Assembly (NCBI RefSeq): GCF_001506165.1
Contig: NZ_CP011427.1
Span: 1,054,001 to 1,118,000 of the forward strand
Direction: 5' to 3'
Length of the DNA stretch: 64,000 nt
Source: Pantoea vagans
GTDB lineage: Bacteria; Pseudomonadota; Gammaproteobacteria; Enterobacterales; Enterobacteriaceae
The position numbers were made by a program, and so were the translations under genes. Positions 61,351 through 64,000 of the stretch are shown here, piece after piece. Positions within the stretch are counted from its first letter, which is position 1, and each line of letters opens with the position of its first letter. The notes beneath the pieces are model-generated. The model saw only the letters and a program-made list of their open reading frames with translations. It ran no database searches and had not been told where the DNA came from.

Positions 61351-62634
61351 TTAGAACTTGTAGTTAAAGTTCGCGCCGTACAGCCATGCGGTACCATCGG
61401 AATTAAAGGTGTAGTTACCTTCTTTGATGGTGACTTTTTGGCCGTGCATGTATGAGACACCAACGTCAACTGACGCATCTTCGTTAAATGCGTAAGAAGC
61501 ACCTGCACTCAGCCACAGGCGATCCTGATCCGGGATCGAGATAGAACGCTTGTCAGCCGGTACTGGGCTGTCATCAAAGGCGATACCGGTACGGAAGGTC
61601 CAGTTGTCGTCATAGAAATAGGAAGTACCCAGCGCGATGCGGTAAGCATCATGGAAGCCTTCATCTTTATAGAACAAGGTCTGTCCGTTGCTGCCGGTGG
61701 CTTTCAGCTCCTGGAACTGGCTCCAGCTGGTATAGGTCAGGCTGTAGTGAACGGCCCACTGAGGCGCGACTTTGTTGTAACCTGACAGCTCCCACATTTC
61801 CGGCAGGTTCAGGGTTAATGAACCCGGAATAGTTGAACCGCCCGTACCATACGGCAGACCCAGCAACTGTGCCTGCGGCAGTGAGTTCACGTAAGTCGGC
61901 AGGTTGCTGCGATAGTTGCCGTCAAAGTCGATTTTGACTTCTGAACGATAGGTGAAGCCATAACGATTATTTTTGTCCACTTCATACAGGATGCCGGCAT
62001 TCCAGCCGTAACCCCATTTGTTGCCGTTCAGATGCGCAATCTGCGTATTGGCAGGAATGCCGAGTGCGGCACCGGATTCTCCCGCGTAACGCTCGATTTT
62101 TGCTTTGGCATAGACTGCATCAAAACCGACACCGAAGCTGAAGTGCTCGTTCAAACGGTAAGCGGTGCTGATATTAAAATTACCGGTCTGCAAATCGGTT
62201 TTGCCGCCGTAACCGCCCGCGGTATAGCCATCATTGAATTCGGTGGCAAGACCGTAATTGGAGGTGACAGATGCGCCTACCCACCACTGATCATTGATCG
62301 GGTGAACATAGTGAATATTGGGCACCCACTGATTTGGGGCAATATTTTTAGCATCAAGGCTGCGGCCAGAAGGGCTGGTACCCGTAATATTGACGTCAGG
62401 ATCGATATAAACAGCACCGATGGAGAACGAAGGACGATCCATCAATGCCATGGTCGCGGGGTTGCGACTGGCGGATGCGGCGGTATCGCCCATCGCACCT
62501 TCACCCGAATATGCACGACCTAAACCAATTGCTGAGAATTCATTAAGTTGAAAGCCTGCGGCGTAAACATGGGAAGAGACGAGCGCCACTGCAGCTGCCA
62601 CAGCTGACTTTGCAAACAGGTTCTTATGGTTCAT
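61351..62634 (-). CDS. fadL: Long-chain fatty acid transporter FadL
   Basis: A 427-residue outer-membrane beta-barrel: signal peptide ending SSHVYA, mature N-terminus [20 protein letters not shown] (the plug), and a C-terminal aromatic residue (NFNYKF). It brings in fatty acids for beta-oxidation. ATG 62634 was chosen over GTG 62640. Confidence 0.95.
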   Translation of the reverse strand: MNHKNLFAKSAVAAAVALVSSHVYAAGFQLNEFSAIGLGRAYSGEGAMGDTAASASRNPATMALMDRPSFSIGAVYIDPDVNITGTSPSGRSLDAKNIAPNQWVPNIHYVHPINDQWWVGASVTSNYGLATEFNDGYTAGGYGGKTDLQTGNFNISTAYRLNEHFSFGVGFDAVYAKAKIERYAGESGAALGIPANTQIAHLNGNKWGYGWNAGILYEVDKNNRYGFTYRSEVKIDFDGNYRSNLPTYVNSLPQAQLLGLPYGTGGSTIPGSLTLNLPEMWELSGYNKVAPQWAVHYSLTYTSWSQFQELKATGSNGQTLFYKDEGFHDAYRIALGTSYFYDDNWTFRTGIAFDDSPVPADKRSISIPDQDRLWLSAGASYAFNEDASVDVGVSYMHGQKVTIKEGNYTFNSDGTAWLYGANFNYKF

Positions 62635-62723
62635 GACCACAACCTCATCTAGATTTATTATTAAACGTTGTTACGTCGCGTAACAAAGGACGGCGGATTG
62701 TAGGGACTGACGACAAAGACACA

Positions 62724-62760
62724 TATCAGACCAGTGCGACGAGTATAGGTCCGACCTGTG
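62724..62760 (-). promoter_or_regulatory. FadR-type operators upstream of fadL
   Basis: TATAGGTCCGACCTGTG (62744-62760) closely fits the FadR consensus (TGGTCNGACCT core), and 62724-62738 reads on the minus strand as CACTGGTCTGATATG, a second, weaker site. E. coli fadL is also repressed by FadR through two sites. Confidence 0.8.
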
Positions 62761-62992
62761 TATTTGTTGCAATATTGTTTTTTAAATATTTCCAATTTGA
62801 TCGACAAAATCAGATCTGCTTAACAAAATCTTGTCGATGCCTCTCCAGCATAGCGGTCAAATTTGTTTTGGATCAATTTTTAGTGTGATATTCGTCACTT
62901 AGCTGCTGAGAGATAGATGCCAGGGCGCGTGGAGCGTACACTTTGCGATAGAAAATGATCCGATTGTGTCGATTTATCGTCAGGAGAGAGCA
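62761..62992. other. Upstream regions of fadL and yfcZ
   Basis: No gene seen. AT-rich stretches here should contain the divergent fadL and yfcZ promoters; GGAGAGAG at 62983-62990 is the yfcZ ribosome site. Confidence 0.55.
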
Positions 62993-63289
62993 ATGACTGA
63001 TGCCATTAAAAAATGCAGTGCTAACGAAACCGCAGCCTGTTGCTGTGTCGATGTGGGCACCGTGATGGACAATACCGATTGCACGGCCAGTTGGTCGGGC
63101 GTGTTTGCAGACCGCCATGCGGCGGAGGCGATGCTGACGCACCTGAGCGATAAAGCTCGTCAGGTTGAGTCCGAACCTTGTGATATTCGCGCAGACTTTG
63201 TTGAAGAAGCGGCTGCTGTTCGTCTCAATATCGATTTCACCTTTGCCTGCCAGGCCGAGACGCTGATTTTCCAGCTCGGCTTACGTTAA
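62993..63289 (+). CDS. yfcZ: YfcZ/YiiS-family protein
   Basis: A 98-residue protein: ETAACCCVDVGTVMDNTDCT and DFTFACQAETLIFQLGLR, as in YfcZ. It lies between fadL and fadI as in E. coli. Function unknown. ATG 62993 has a good ribosome site. Confidence 0.88.
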   Translation: MTDAIKKCSANETAACCCVDVGTVMDNTDCTASWSGVFADRHAAEAMLTHLSDKARQVESEPCDIRADFVEEAAAVRLNIDFTFACQAETLIFQLGLR

Positions 63290-63452
63290 TCCTGCGGCTG
63301 CCGGAAGCCCTCTCGGCAGCGTTATACCCTTCATACTTCAAGTCCCCATGAGGGGAGTCGAATTATTTTGGGTATATTTCTTTTTCGTGTCTTCCCTCGC
63401 ACTTTTTTTCTTCTGTTATTGGCGACTTAGCAGCACCTGGTTAACACTGATG

Positions 63453-63469
63453 ATCAGGTCAGACCTGTT
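63453..63469 (+). promoter_or_regulatory. FadR-type operator upstream of fadI
   Basis: ATCAGGTCAGACCTGTT fits the FadR consensus with a nearly perfect palindrome and lies 40 bp before the fadI start. It implies repression of the fadIJ operon in the absence of long-chain acyl-CoA. Confidence 0.82.
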
Positions 63470-63508
63470 TGGCAATGATGCTACGGTCGTAAATTACAGG
63501 TGAGTGCA

Positions 63509-64000
63509 ATGAGCAAAGCGCAGCCGCTGCTGACGCGTCAGGGCGAACGTATCGCCATAACCCACGGATTACGGACACCTTTTGCTCGCCAGGCGAGTGA
63601 CTTTCATGGCATCCCAGCACTTGAGCTGGGGCGCATGGTGGTGTCTGAACTCATGGCGCGTAGCGAATTACCGGTCGAGGTAATCGACCAACTGGTATTT
63701 GGTCAGGTGGTACAGATGCCGGAAGCGCCAAACATTGCGCGTGAGATCGTGCTGAGTAGCGGGTTGAGTGTGCACACCGATGCTTACAGCGTTAGCCGGG
63801 CTTGCGCCACCAGTTTTCAGGCCGTGGCCAATGTGGCTGAAAGTTTAATGGCGGGCACCATCAATGCCGGGATTGCAGGTGGAGCCGATTCATCCTCCGT
63901 TTTGCCGATAGGGGTCAGTAAGACGCTGGCGCGTGCGCTGGTGGATCTCAATAAGGCCCGCACCTTTAGCAAGAAGCTGCAAATCTTACGTCGTCTGCGC
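63509..64000 (+). CDS. fadI: 3-ketoacyl-CoA thiolase FadI (5' part)
   Basis: An open frame of 164 codons running off the window. [15 protein letters not shown] at the start and SRACATS with the active-site Cys99 identify the FadI thiolase, alpha partner of FadJ in (anaerobic) beta-oxidation. Confidence 0.93.
   Translation, partial: MSKAQPLLTRQGERIAITHGLRTPFARQASDFHGIPALELGRMVVSELMARSELPVEVIDQLVFGQVVQMPEAPNIAREIVLSSGLSVHTDAYSVSRACATSFQAVANVAESLMAGTINAGIAGGADSSSVLPIGVSKTLARALVDLNKARTFSKKLQILRRLR

Overview
The window looks like an enterobacterial chromosome of the Erwiniaceae type (Pantoea or Erwinia-like) carrying one complete prophage. The genus is an inference from gene content. The flank order argW, yfdC, ..., mlaA, ..., fadL, yfcZ, fadI is the known enterobacterial order around argW, expanded here by a ccm operon between yfdC and mlaA and by a DHA2 exporter/LysR pair between mlaA and fadL.

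Left flank (1-9398): a divergent DHA2 exporter/IclR pair with twin operators; a UspA protein and a membrane protein; two small lipoproteins; a YhjX-type transporter with a recognisable YpdB-type direct repeat; a YmgB/AriR-like protein; a divergent EamA exporter/AraC pair; and a tandemly duplicated module encoding small coiled-coil membrane proteins next to tRNA-Arg(CCU) argW. A minus-strand intrinsic terminator near 3414 with no minus-strand gene behind it suggests an unrecognised small RNA.

Prophage (9452-49751, about 40.3 kb): integration at the 5' end of argW left a 19-bp direct repeat at both ends. It is mosaic. The control region is lambdoid: a leftward PL operon, CI, Cro, a CII-like protein, an O-like initiator with internal iterons, and antiterminator Q. 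The head is HK97-type and the contractile tail is Mu-type, an overall plan like Shigella phage SfV. The PL operon runs leftward to a small excisionase that overlaps the 3' end of the rightward integrase. Rightward early genes include a ParB-like protein, an MT-A70 adenine methyltransferase, a protein with a TGT/DpdA-like motif, RusA, DUF968 and Q. After Q come a terminator, a tRNA-Arg(UCU), a tandem array of structured RNA elements, a second terminator and the lysis cassette. Cargo at the right end comprises two glycosyltransferase-like genes, an SOS-controlled dinI-like gene divergent from a UmuD-like gene that seems to lack its catalytic serine, and a hicBA toxin-antitoxin pair.

Main observation: one RNA architecture occurs four times in the prophage, once in the long PL leader (which shows no N gene) and three times in tandem after Q. 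Each copy has a hairpin whose sequence differs but whose pairing is kept, then a single A, then an invariant 15-nt hairpin. This pattern indicates a selected RNA structure, plausibly involved in phage transcription control or acting as small RNAs. Also notable: the native argW promoter is now separated from its gene and points into the prophage towards hicBA, so argW must use a prophage-supplied promoter.

Right flank (49752-64000): yfdC; the cytochrome c maturation operon ccmABCDEFGH with a separate ccmI-like gene; mlaA; the DHA2 exporter and divergent LysR regulator; fadL with FadR-type operators; yfcZ; and the start of fadI with its own FadR-type operator. Fatty-acid uptake and beta-oxidation genes therefore sit together under apparent FadR control.
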